This document shows, one piece after another, positions 36,510-44,158 of a stretch of 64,000 nucleotides of DNA (the first letter of the stretch is position 1; every line of letters begins with the position of its first letter). Below the pieces are notes generated by a model. It did not search any database. It saw nothing but the letters and a program-made list of their open reading frames with translations, and was not told the DNA's origin. The DNA comes from Actinomycetes bacterium (GTDB lineage: Bacteria; Actinomycetota; Actinomycetes; Actinomycetales; Dermatophilaceae): NCBI GenBank assembly GCA_023420415.1, contig JAEZWF010000004.1:1-64000 (forward strand), written 5' to 3'. The translations under genes and the position numbers were made by a program.

Positions 36510-37897
36510 GCCACAAGAACCTCGCACTGGGGTCGCTTCGCGAGCTCGGCACGGTCGGCCTCGTCGCCGGGCTGTGCGGCACGTATGCCGCGACCCTGAT
36601 CATGGCCTCCTCGATCCTCGGTTCCCTCGGCGGGGACGGCGAGGGCACCGTCGGGCTCATGCTCCTGACGGTCGCCAGCGTGTTCATCCTGATCGCCCTC
36701 TACGTGGGCGCCGTCGTCATCGTCAACGCCGTCGACACCGTCATCTCCGGCCGGCTGCGGCACATCGCGCTGCTGCGGCTGCTCGGGGCGAGCGCGCGCA
36801 GCCTGCGCCGTTCGGTCATGGTCGGCACCGCCACGGTCGGCGCCGTCGGTGCCGCCGCCGGGCTCGTCGTCGGCACGCTGCTCACCGACGCGGTGCGCAT
36901 GGTCCTCGTCGCCCGGGAAACCCTCCCCGAGGCCGACTACCCCGTCGGCAGCGCGCTCCTAATCGTCGCCTTCGTCCTCATCACCCTGTCGGCAACGGCC
37001 GCGGGATGGCTGGGATCGCGCGTGGTCCTGGGAGTCTCGCCGGCGACGGCACTGGCCGGCACCACGGCATACCGTCGTGTCCCCCTGCGGCGGTCGGTCT
37101 GGCGGGGTGTGCTGGGAGTCCTGTTCTTCGTCGGCGGCTTCGCCGTCCTGGCGCTCGGTGCATTGGTCGGCGAGTCGTCGCCCGCCGGCTTCCTCATCGC
37201 GTTCTTCGGCGCGGCGGGTTCGGCCACGGGGCTGCTCATCGGCGCGCGGTTCGTCATCCCCCGGGTGGTGTCGACGTTCAGCCGCCTGCTCGGCCGCGAC
37301 CCGTCCAGCCGGATCGCGCGACGCAACGCCGTCCTCGACCCGCTGCGCACCACGCGCTCGACCATGGGCCTGGTCATCGGCGTGACGCTGGTGACGACCT
37401 TCGCCTCCGGCATGCGCGCGCTCAGCGACTCGGTCACCGCATGGGACCTCGACCCCCAGAGCCTCGTTCAGGCCACACAGGTCCTCAGCGTCGCGACGAC
37501 CGTGCTGATCTGCATCATCGTCATCTCCTCGGTCATCGCGGCCGTCGGCTTCGTCAGCACGATGTCACTCACCGTCCTGCAGCGGCACCGTGAGATCGGG
37601 CTGCTGCGCGCCTTGGGCTTCACCCGCTCGCAGGTGCGGACGATGATCACCAAGGAGTCCGTCGCGCTCTCGGCGTCGGCGGTGCTGTTCGGCATCGCCC
37701 TCGGACTGGTCTACGGCACCCTCGGGGCGCAGTCCCTCGTGGGTGCGATGACGCCGGGGGTCGTGTGGGGTATGCCGCTTCCGGCCCTGGTCGTGATCGC
37801 GTTCGCTGGTCTGGTGCTGGTGCTGGTGGCGTCGCGCGGTCCCGCCCGACGCGCGGTCGCGGTGACTCCCGTCGAGGCCCTGCGCATCGAGGCCTGA
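36506..37897 (+). CDS. ABC transporter permease, FtsX-like (two FtsX domains)
   Basis: A 463-residue membrane protein with an N-terminal helix near 17-35, clusters of helices at about 58-165 and a second cluster at about 320-455, the FtsX pattern. The typical signature IALLRLLGASARSLRRSVM near residue 85 recurs as IGLLRALGFTRSQVRTMITKE near 365, showing the internal duplication. ERPTPVEALRIE-type ends are seen as VAVTPVEALRIEA. The extracytoplasmic domain is short. With the preceding ATPase it forms an exporter that two-component systems of the preceding type often control in response to cell-envelope stress; the substrate is unknown. Confidence 0.9.
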   Translation: MSHKNLALGSLRELGTVGLVAGLCGTYAATLIMASSILGSLGGDGEGTVGLMLLTVASVFILIALYVGAVVIVNAVDTVISGRLRHIALLRLLGASARSLRRSVMVGTATVGAVGAAAGLVVGTLLTDAVRMVLVARETLPEADYPVGSALLIVAFVLITLSATAAGWLGSRVVLGVSPATALAGTTAYRRVPLRRSVWRGVLGVLFFVGGFAVLALGALVGESSPAGFLIAFFGAAGSATGLLIGARFVIPRVVSTFSRLLGRDPSSRIARRNAVLDPLRTTRSTMGLVIGVTLVTTFASGMRALSDSVTAWDLDPQSLVQATQVLSVATTVLICIIVISSVIAAVGFVSTMSLTVLQRHREIGLLRALGFTRSQVRTMITKESVALSASAVLFGIALGLVYGTLGAQSLVGAMTPGVVWGMPLPALVVIAFAGLVLVLVASRGPARRAVAVTPVEALRIEA

Positions 37898-38053
37898 GCT
37901 CTCCCCCACCCCGACCTGTTGCCAGCCGCTCGGCACGCGGCCCCCAGAACGCGCCAGTACGCCGCCTCACCGGCAACGAGTGACGTCCAGGTGGCCACCG
38001 GACCCTGTGGACAAGCCAACGGCCACCAGTTGGATCGCTGCTTCACTGGCCCG

Positions 38054-39022
38054 ATGGGAACAGGGAGGGATGAGGATCAGCCGCCGATCTCGACGTTGGA
38101 CGCCGAAATTCGTTCTGCTGCAACAGACTCAGCCCGCGAGGCCACTCTTGCAGCTCGGGCACAGGCTCTCTTCGCCGAGGTCCGGCGACTTGAGCTGCTC
38201 GTCGAAGAGCGTCGTCATCGCGCCCTCGACGAGGCTCGGGACGTGGCGCGGTTGGAGCGTGTCTCCTGGACGCGTGGCTTGGCGAATTTTCGGGGCCGCC
38301 TCTATCGGGAACTCGACCAAGAGAGCGCCGAGGCGTCCGCGGCTCGTGACGCCCTGAGCGATGCTGAGGCGAAGCTGTCGCAGTTGCGACAGGAGCGGGA
38401 TACGGTCGTGGCGCAGGCCAAGCAGGTCCAGGGCGCGTCGGATCGCCTGGGCGAAGCGATGGCGGCCAAGGACGCCGCGCTACGCGCATCAGGATCCTCA
38501 GTGGGACTCCGCCTGGCTCAGCTGGCAGCACAGAGGGCGACAGCAACTGTGGAGCTGTCGCACCTCGATCACGTCGTGGCCACGGGTGAGGCTGCCGACC
38601 TGGACTTGGGCCGTGCCCTGGACGCCGTCCGGTCCACCGACGTGTGGGCGTCGGTGGACAGCGTCGGCGGCGGCTTTCTGGCGTCGATAGCCAAGTACGA
38701 ACGACTCAAGAGTGCCCAGCGTGTCCTGGCCAGCGCGCGAGCGAGCATCGACCGATTTCGCGCCGAGCTGCGCGGCACGACGCTGCCGCGGGTTCCGGAT
38801 CTCTCCGTCGGCACGACAGCAAAGGTCATCGACATCCTCGCGGACAACCTGCTCAGTGACCTGGCTGTGCAGCAGCAAGTGCGCGGTGTCGCCGCCGAGC
38901 TCGAGGACACTCGACGACAGGTTCAGCGGGCGCTCGACGAGGTGCGTCGGAAGGCTGCCGACGCCCGGGCCCTGCTGGTCGGCCTGGATGATGAGCGCCG
39001 TGCCCTGCTCATGCCGGAATGA
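38054..39022 (+). CDS. Coiled-coil protein of unknown function
   Basis: A 322-residue soluble protein, mostly alpha-helical with heptad-like segments: AARAQALFAEVRRLELLVEE (about 27-46), DQESAEASAARDALSDAEAK and following (about 85-150), and VRGVAAELEDTRRQVQRALD (about 280-300). No transmembrane segment, enzyme motif or known domain was recognised. Base and codon use is visibly less GC-biased than neighbours (for example GCGAATTTTCGGGG near 38282), suggesting later acquisition. The ATG at 38054 is used; the longer upstream frame is not protein-like. Two tandem hairpin repeats follow. Confidence 0.65.
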   Translation: MGTGRDEDQPPISTLDAEIRSAATDSAREATLAARAQALFAEVRRLELLVEERRHRALDEARDVARLERVSWTRGLANFRGRLYRELDQESAEASAARDALSDAEAKLSQLRQERDTVVAQAKQVQGASDRLGEAMAAKDAALRASGSSVGLRLAQLAAQRATATVELSHLDHVVATGEAADLDLGRALDAVRSTDVWASVDSVGGGFLASIAKYERLKSAQRVLASARASIDRFRAELRGTTLPRVPDLSVGTTAKVIDILADNLLSDLAVQQQVRGVAAELEDTRRQVQRALDEVRRKAADARALLVGLDDERRALLMPE

Positions 39023-39028
39023 CCCCCC

Positions 39029-39161
39029 GCACTTCGGGCCACCCACGCTTGATCCGCACCGCCACACCGAGCCGCAGTGGCCGGAAGTCGAAGACCGCCA
39101 GCACTTCGGGCCACCCACGCTTGATCCGCACCGGCACACCGAGCCGCAGTGGCCGGAAGTG
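39029..39161. repeat. Tandem direct repeat with internal stem-loop (family C), 2 copies, 72-nt period
   Basis: A 61-nt unit (39029-39089 and 39101-39161) is repeated with one substitution. Each unit starts GCACTTCGGGCCACCCACGC and ends GAGCCGCAGTGGCCGGAAGT, and the ends CACTTCGGGCCAC/GTGGCCGGAAGTG form a hairpin with one mismatch. It lies between convergent genes ending at 39022 and 39179, so a paired bidirectional terminator is likely. Confidence 0.85.
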
Positions 39162-39178
39162 CGCGCAGGCCCGCAGGG

Positions 39179-40549
39179 TCAGCCGCCGAGGTTCACGGGC
39201 TTGACGAGGTCGGCATAGATCAGCAGCACCGACATGACGATGAGGACCGACGACACGGCATATGCCACGGGCAGGGCCTTGGCGACATCGACGTGGCCGG
39301 GGTCGGGCCGCCGAAGCAGCCGCGCCACCGAACGCTTGAGCCCCTCCCAGAGGGCTCCGGCGACGTGCCCACCGTCCAGCGGCAGCAGTGGCACCAGGTT
39401 GAAGACGAACAGGGCCAGGTTGAGCGACACCAGGAGGCTGAGCAGGAAGACGAACGGGTTGATGCCGTTCGGGCCACCGATCCACGAGATGTCGCCGGAT
39501 GCCGCTTCGCCAGCCATCCTGCCGACGCCGACGACCGACACGGGGCCGTTCGGGTCGCGCTCGCCCTCCCCGAAGGCGGCCTGGGCCACGCCGGCCATCT
39601 TCTGCGGGATCCGCAGGATCACCCCGGCGGTCGCCTTGAGCTGCTCGCCGACGATGGCCGGAACAGCGGTCGGTGACTGGCGCTCGAAGGCGATCGGGGC
39701 CTGCGAGGAGATGCCGATGAAGCCCGCGTCGACCGTCACCGGCTGGCCGGAGGAGTCGACCACGGGCCTGCCGTCGGCGCCCACCTGCTGCACGGAGTTC
39801 TTGATCGGGGTGACCGACAGAGTCGTCCTGGCGCCGTCGCGCTCCACGACGACCGGGGTGGCCTGGTCGATGCGGGGCCGCACCAGCCGCGACACGTCAC
39901 TCGTGCGCTGCACCGGCTGGCCGTTGATGGAGACGATGCGGTCGCCCGGCTTGAACCCGGCCTTGAGGGCCGGCGTCTGCGGGTCGGTCGAGGCACACGT
40001 GGTCTTGGTGGCCGCCTCGCTCGCTGGCACGACACACTGGCTGACGGCCGCGACGCTCGCACCGTCCTTGGGTGTGGCCACGCCGTAGAGCGTCACGATC
40101 CCGGTGAGCAGCACCACCGCGATCAGCAGGTTCATGAAGGGCCCGCCGAGCATGACGACGACCTTCTTCCACACCGGCAGCTTGTAGAACACGCGGTCCT
40201 CGTCGCCGGGCTTGATCTCCTCGAGGCTCAGCTGCCGCGCCTCGTCGGCGAGCTGGGAGAACCGGCCCGTCGACGACACCCGCAACGTCCCCGGCTCGTC
40301 GCCCTTGCGCGGCGGGAACATGCCGATCATCCGGATGTACCCGCCCAGCGGGATCCACTTGATGCCGTACTCGGTCTCGCCGCGCCTGCGCGACCACACG
40401 GTCGGCCCGAAGCCCACCATGTACTGCGTCACCTTGACGCCGAACTTCTTGGCGGGCACCAGGTGCCCGATCTCGTGCAGGCCGATGGAGACGCCGACGC
40501 CGAGCGCGATGAACAGCACCCCGAGCACGTAGAGCAGGATCGTCATCAC
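39179..40549 (-). CDS. rseP: Site-2 zinc metalloprotease, M50 family (RseP/Rip1)
   Basis: Intramembrane protease of 456 residues that cleaves anti-sigma factors and other membrane substrates. The zinc motif HEIGH is at residues 25-29 in the first helix, the second metal ligand is in VPLLPLDGGHVAGALW near residue 395, and a PDZ domain with DGDRIVSINGQPV-like sequence (GFKPGDRIVSINGQPVQ) lies at about 200-300. Additional helices surround both. Its neighbour dxr overlaps by 4 nt (ATGA), the arrangement known for mycobacterial Rip1 (Rv2869c) and Dxr. Confidence 0.95.
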   Translation of the reverse strand: MMTILLYVLGVLFIALGVGVSIGLHEIGHLVPAKKFGVKVTQYMVGFGPTVWSRRRGETEYGIKWIPLGGYIRMIGMFPPRKGDEPGTLRVSSTGRFSQLADEARQLSLEEIKPGDEDRVFYKLPVWKKVVVMLGGPFMNLLIAVVLLTGIVTLYGVATPKDGASVAAVSQCVVPASEAATKTTCASTDPQTPALKAGFKPGDRIVSINGQPVQRTSDVSRLVRPRIDQATPVVVERDGARTTLSVTPIKNSVQQVGADGRPVVDSSGQPVTVDAGFIGISSQAPIAFERQSPTAVPAIVGEQLKATAGVILRIPQKMAGVAQAAFGEGERDPNGPVSVVGVGRMAGEAASGDISWIGGPNGINPFVFLLSLLVSLNLALFVFNLVPLLPLDGGHVAGALWEGLKRSVARLLRRPDPGHVDVAKALPVAYAVSSVLIVMSVLLIYADLVKPVNLGG

Positions 40550-41766
40550 CGCACCCCCTGCGTCGCCACGTCGTCCGTCGTCAAGCCCAACACCTTTCGT
40601 GCGCGTCCGCGAGCCCAGGCATCGGCCCGCAACACGTCCTCAACGGACAGCTCACCCGAATCGATCCCCGACCCGGCGTGCTCCTCCACGACGCGCGCCA
40701 CGGTGTCGACGATGTCGACGAACCCGATGTGCCCGTCGTGGAACGCGTCGACCGCCACCTCGTTGGCCGCGTTGTAGACCGCCGGATACGTCCCCCCAGC
40801 CACGCCGACCTGCCGCGCCAACCGCACCGCGGGGAACGCCTCGTCGTCCAGCGGCTCGAACTCCCAGCTCTGCGCCTTCGTCCAGTCGACCGGCTCGTCG
40901 ACGTCGGCGAGCCGGTCCGGCCACGACAGCCCGAGCGCGATCGGCACGAGCATCCGCGGCGGGCCGGCCTGGGCGATGGTCGACCCGTCGACGAACTCGA
41001 CCATCGAGTGGATCAGCTGCTGCGGGTGCACGACGACCTCGATCGCCTCGAACGGGATGTCGAAGAGCAGGTGCGCCTCGATCACCTCGAGCCCCTTGTT
41101 GACCAGGGTGGCCGAGTTGGTCGTGATGACCCGGCCCATCGAGAAGTTCGGGTGCGCGAGTGCGTCGGCCGGCGTCACGTCCCGCAGCGACTCACGGGAC
41201 CTCCCGCGGAAGGGCCCACCGCTGGCGGTCACGACCAGCCGCCGCACCTCAGCACGCTGGCCGCCGCGCAGGCTCTGGGCGATGGCGGAGTGCTCGGAGT
41301 CGACCGGCACGATCTGGTCCGGTCCCGCGGCCGCCTTGACGAGCGGCCCACCGACGATGAGCGACTCCTTGTTGGCCAGCGCGAGCGTCGAGCCCTGCGC
41401 GAGCGCCGCGAGCGTCGGTCGCAGCCCGATCGAGCCGGTGATCCCGTTGAGCACCACGTCGGCGCCGGATCCCGCGGCCGTCACCGCGGCGTCGTCCCCG
41501 ACCACGATGGCAGGCCGGTATGCCGCGCGGCCGGCCGCCGCGGCATACGCACCGATCGCCTCGGCGACCGCTTCATGGGTGCCGCGGGCGACCGCGGCGA
41601 GGTCCACGTCGAAGGCGACCGCCTGCTCGGCGAGCAGGTCGAGGTTGGATCCCGCGGACAGCGCGGTCACCCGGAACCGGTCGGGGTTGCGGGCGATCAC
41701 GTCCAGCGCCTGGGTGCCGATCGAGCCGGTCGAGCCGAGCACGGCGACGCTGCGAGGTGTGGTCAC
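40546..41766 (-). CDS. dxr: 1-deoxy-D-xylulose-5-phosphate reductoisomerase
   Basis: Second step of the MEP isoprenoid pathway, NADPH-dependent; about 406 residues. The Rossmann motif VLGSTGSIGTQALDV is at the N-terminus. ALANKESLIVGG (near 130), PVDSEHSAIAQSL (near 155) with the metal-binding Asp/Glu, SASGGPF as TASGGPFRG (near 190), and HPNFSMGRVITTNSATLVNKGLE form the active site and flexible loop. GTG at 41766 is used because GGACGA precedes it; ATG at 41784 is equally possible. It is followed by rseP with overlap. Confidence 0.95.
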   Translation of the reverse strand: MTTPRSVAVLGSTGSIGTQALDVIARNPDRFRVTALSAGSNLDLLAEQAVAFDVDLAAVARGTHEAVAEAIGAYAAAAGRAAYRPAIVVGDDAAVTAAGSGADVVLNGITGSIGLRPTLAALAQGSTLALANKESLIVGGPLVKAAAGPDQIVPVDSEHSAIAQSLRGGQRAEVRRLVVTASGGPFRGRSRESLRDVTPADALAHPNFSMGRVITTNSATLVNKGLEVIEAHLLFDIPFEAIEVVVHPQQLIHSMVEFVDGSTIAQAGPPRMLVPIALGLSWPDRLADVDEPVDWTKAQSWEFEPLDDEAFPAVRLARQVGVAGGTYPAVYNAANEVAVDAFHDGHIGFVDIVDTVARVVEEHAGSGIDSGELSVEDVLRADAWARGRARKVLGLTTDDVATQGVR

Positions 41767-41810
41767 TCGTCCATTGTCACCCATCGGCGCCGTGGCGCTG
41801 ACGCGGCCGT

Positions 41811-41853
41811 CAGCGGCCGTCGGCGCCATCAGCGGCCGTCGGCGCCGTCAGCG
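41811..41853. repeat. Short tandem repeat between barstar and dxr genes
   Basis: A 19-nt unit CAGCGGCCGTCGGCGCCAT is followed at once by CAGCGGCCGTCGGCGCCGT and a third partial copy. It lies after the barstar stop codon and upstream of dxr; it may help form a weak hairpin but no clear terminator is evident. Confidence 0.6.
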
Positions 41854-42195
41854 GTCGACGACGGTCGCGGCGAAGGTCGGCTTCTCGGCCTCGACGTCGT
41901 CGAGCACCTGGATGATCGCGACATACGCATCGGGGTGGTCGGCGCGCAGGCGGGCGGTGCCGTCCCAGATCACGTGCACGGGAGCGGGCGCGTCGTGCAC
42001 GAAGGTGAGCAGGCAGTCGAACAGTGCGTCGAGGTTGTGCCCGTACCACTGCGGAAAGTCCAGGGCCTGACCGAAGAGCCGCAACGAGTCGCGCTTGTCC
42101 GCCCCCGCCGGCACGACGTGGGCATCGACGCCCTCGCGCTGCAGCGAGCGCACGAGGTCGGCGATGGCGGTCTCGGGCCCCAGCTGGGTGGTCAT
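41848..42195 (-). CDS. Barstar family ribonuclease inhibitor
   Basis: A 115-residue barstar-like protein. LFGQALDFPQWYGHNLDALF (residues about 40-59) is the barnase-contacting helix-loop of barstar (compare FPxYYGxNLDALWD), followed by VHVIWDGTARL. It should bind and block a guanyl-type ribonuclease in the cytoplasm. The gene overlaps by 4 nt the stop of a secreted ribonuclease gene, so the two form an enzyme-inhibitor pair. Confidence 0.9.
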   Translation of the reverse strand: MTTQLGPETAIADLVRSLQREGVDAHVVPAGADKRDSLRLFGQALDFPQWYGHNLDALFDCLLTFVHDAPAPVHVIWDGTARLRADHPDAYVAIIQVLDDVEAEKPTFAATVVDR

Positions 42196-42686
42196 GGCTC
42201 CTCCAGGATGACCGAGAACGAGTCGTAGTGGTCGTCGGTCCAGTAGAGCTCCCCCTGCTGGCCGGTGACGATGCGACGGGCGCCGCGGTCGCCCTCGCCG
42301 GGGGTCGGCACGGTGTACTCGCGGTAGTAGCCGCGCTGCTTGGCCGGCAGGATCCGCTCACGGTTCTGGAAGACGACGCCGTCGCGGTCGTAGGGGAACG
42401 GACCACCGGCATCGATGAGGTCGAGTGTCCTGCGTGCCTCCGGGGGCAGGTCAGCGACCGAGACGCGTGGCAATCCGCTGGTGTCGCCACGGGTGGGCGG
42501 TCGTGGTGTCGCGGCACCGTTGCTCGGCACGACCGCGGTCGCGCTGGTGCGCGGGCGGTCGCCGCTGCCCGTCTCCTCGGATCCGCCTCGTTCGGCCCAC
42601 CACCACAGACCCAGGACGAGCACGAACCCCAGCACGAGCAGCAGCGTTCGCACCGTGCGCTGTTGCTGCGCCGACCTCCCTGCCAC
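42192..42686 (-). CDS. Membrane-anchored or secreted guanyl-specific ribonuclease (barnase/RNase Sa type)
   Basis: A 164-residue protein: an N-terminal hydrophobic helix (TLLLVLGFVLVLGLWWWA, about 13-30), a Ser/Thr/Pro-rich linker (about 31-72) and a microbial RNase domain (about 73-164). In the domain, RTLDLIDAGGPFPYDRDGVV and ERILPAKQRGYYREYTVPTP match RNase Sa, with the general base Glu in YREYTV, the Arg in GARRIVTG and the acid His in TDDHYDSFSVI all present, so it looks catalytically intact. RNA hydrolysis outside the cell or contact-dependent toxicity are both possible. Confidence 0.88.
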   Translation of the reverse strand: MAGRSAQQQRTVRTLLLVLGFVLVLGLWWWAERGGSEETGSGDRPRTSATAVVPSNGAATPRPPTRGDTSGLPRVSVADLPPEARRTLDLIDAGGPFPYDRDGVVFQNRERILPAKQRGYYREYTVPTPGEGDRGARRIVTGQQGELYWTDDHYDSFSVILEEP

Positions 42687-42697
42687 GGCGGCCGTCC

Positions 42698-44158
42698 CTA
42701 CGGCGCGATGCCGACGTACGTGGTCTCGAGGTACTCCTCGATGCCCTCGAAGCCACCCTCGCGCCCGAAGCCGGACGCCTTGACCCCACCGAACGGCGCG
42801 GCCGGGTTGGAGATGATGCCCTGGTTGACGCCGATCATGCCGTACTCGAGGCCCTCGCTGACCCGGATGACCCGACCGACGTCCTGGGTGAAGACGTAGC
42901 TCGCCAGGCCGTACTCGGTGCTGTTGGCCTTGCGGATCGCCTCGGCCTCGGTGCGGAAGGTCGTGATCGGCGCGACGGGCCCGAAGATCTCCTCGGTCAT
43001 CATGCGGGCGTTCATCGGCACGTCGGTGATGACGGTCGGCTCGAAGAAGTAACCCCGCCCCGACACCTGCTTGCCACCGGTCACGACGGTTGCTCCCTTG
43101 GCGGTCGCGTCGGCGACCAGCTCGGAGACACCGTCACGGGCCTTGCCGTCGATGAGCGGCCCGACGTCGACGCCCTTCTTGGTGCCCTTGCCGACGGTGA
43201 GCGCGGCCATCTTCGCGGCGAACTTGCGGCCGAACTCCTCGGCCACCGACTCGTGCACGAGGAACCGGTTGGCCGCCGTGCACGCCTCGCCGATGTTGCG
43301 CATCTTGGCCAGCATCGCGCCCTCGACGGCGCGGTCCAGGTCGGCGTCCTCGAAGACGAGGAAGGGCGCGTTGCCGCCCAGCTCCATCGAAACCCGCAGC
43401 AGCTGCTCGGCGGACTGCTCCACGAGCCGGCGTCCGACCCCGGTCGAGCCGGTGAAGGTCAGCTTGCGCAGCCGTGGGTCGCGGATGAGCGGCTCCATCA
43501 CCTCGCCGGTGCGGTCGGTGGTCACGACGTTGAGGACACCCGGCGGCAGGCCGCAGTCCATGAGCAGCTGGGCGAGCGCCAGCATGGTGAGTGGGGTCTG
43601 GCTCGCCGGCTTGACCACCATGGTGCAGCCGGCGGCGATGGCGGGCCCGATCTTGCGGGTCCCCATGGCCAGCGGGAAGTTCCACGGCGTGATCATGAGC
43701 GTCGGCCCGACCGGCTTCTTCATCGTCAGCAACCGGGTCGCACCGTTGGGCGCCACCGACCAGCGGCCGTGGATGCGCACCGCCTCCTCGCTGAACCAGC
43801 GGAAGAACTCGGCGCCGTACGCGACTTCTCCCGCCGACTCGGCGAGGGTCTTGCCCATCTCGAGCGTCATCAGCATCGCGAACTCGTCGGCGCGTTCGCT
43901 GATCTGCTCGAAGGCCGCGCGCAGGATCTCACCGCGGTCGCGCGGCGCCGTCGTGGCCCAGTCCGCCTGCGCAGCAACGGCTGCGTCGAGGGCAGCCCGG
44001 CCGTCGGCGACGGTCGCGTCGGCCACCCGCGCCAGCGTCGCGCCGCTCGACGGGTCCTCGACCGCGATGGTCGTGCCGTCGCTGGCGTCACGCCACGTGC
44101 CTCCGATGAGGAGCTGCTTGGGGACCGACTCGAGCAGTGCCTTCTGCGTGGGTGCCAT
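42698..44158 (-). CDS. gabD: Succinate-semialdehyde dehydrogenase
   Basis: NAD(P)-dependent aldehyde dehydrogenase of 486 residues oxidising succinate semialdehyde to succinate, the last step of GABA breakdown. ITPWNFPLAMGTRKIGPAIA (near 150) binds the cofactor, VSMELGGNAPFLVFEDADLD carries the base Glu (near 253) and NIGEACTAANRFLVHE the nucleophilic Cys (near 288). EIFGPVAPITTF is near 385. It matches GabD more than general ALDH. The start overlaps the agmatinase stop by one nucleotide, linking it to polyamine breakdown. Confidence 0.88.
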   Translation of the reverse strand: MAPTQKALLESVPKQLLIGGTWRDASDGTTIAVEDPSSGATLARVADATVADGRAALDAAVAAQADWATTAPRDRGEILRAAFEQISERADEFAMLMTLEMGKTLAESAGEVAYGAEFFRWFSEEAVRIHGRWSVAPNGATRLLTMKKPVGPTLMITPWNFPLAMGTRKIGPAIAAGCTMVVKPASQTPLTMLALAQLLMDCGLPPGVLNVVTTDRTGEVMEPLIRDPRLRKLTFTGSTGVGRRLVEQSAEQLLRVSMELGGNAPFLVFEDADLDRAVEGAMLAKMRNIGEACTAANRFLVHESVAEEFGRKFAAKMAALTVGKGTKKGVDVGPLIDGKARDGVSELVADATAKGATVVTGGKQVSGRGYFFEPTVITDVPMNARMMTEEIFGPVAPITTFRTEAEAIRKANSTEYGLASYVFTQDVGRVIRVSEGLEYGMIGVNQGIISNPAAPFGGVKASGFGREGGFEGIEEYLETTYVGIAP

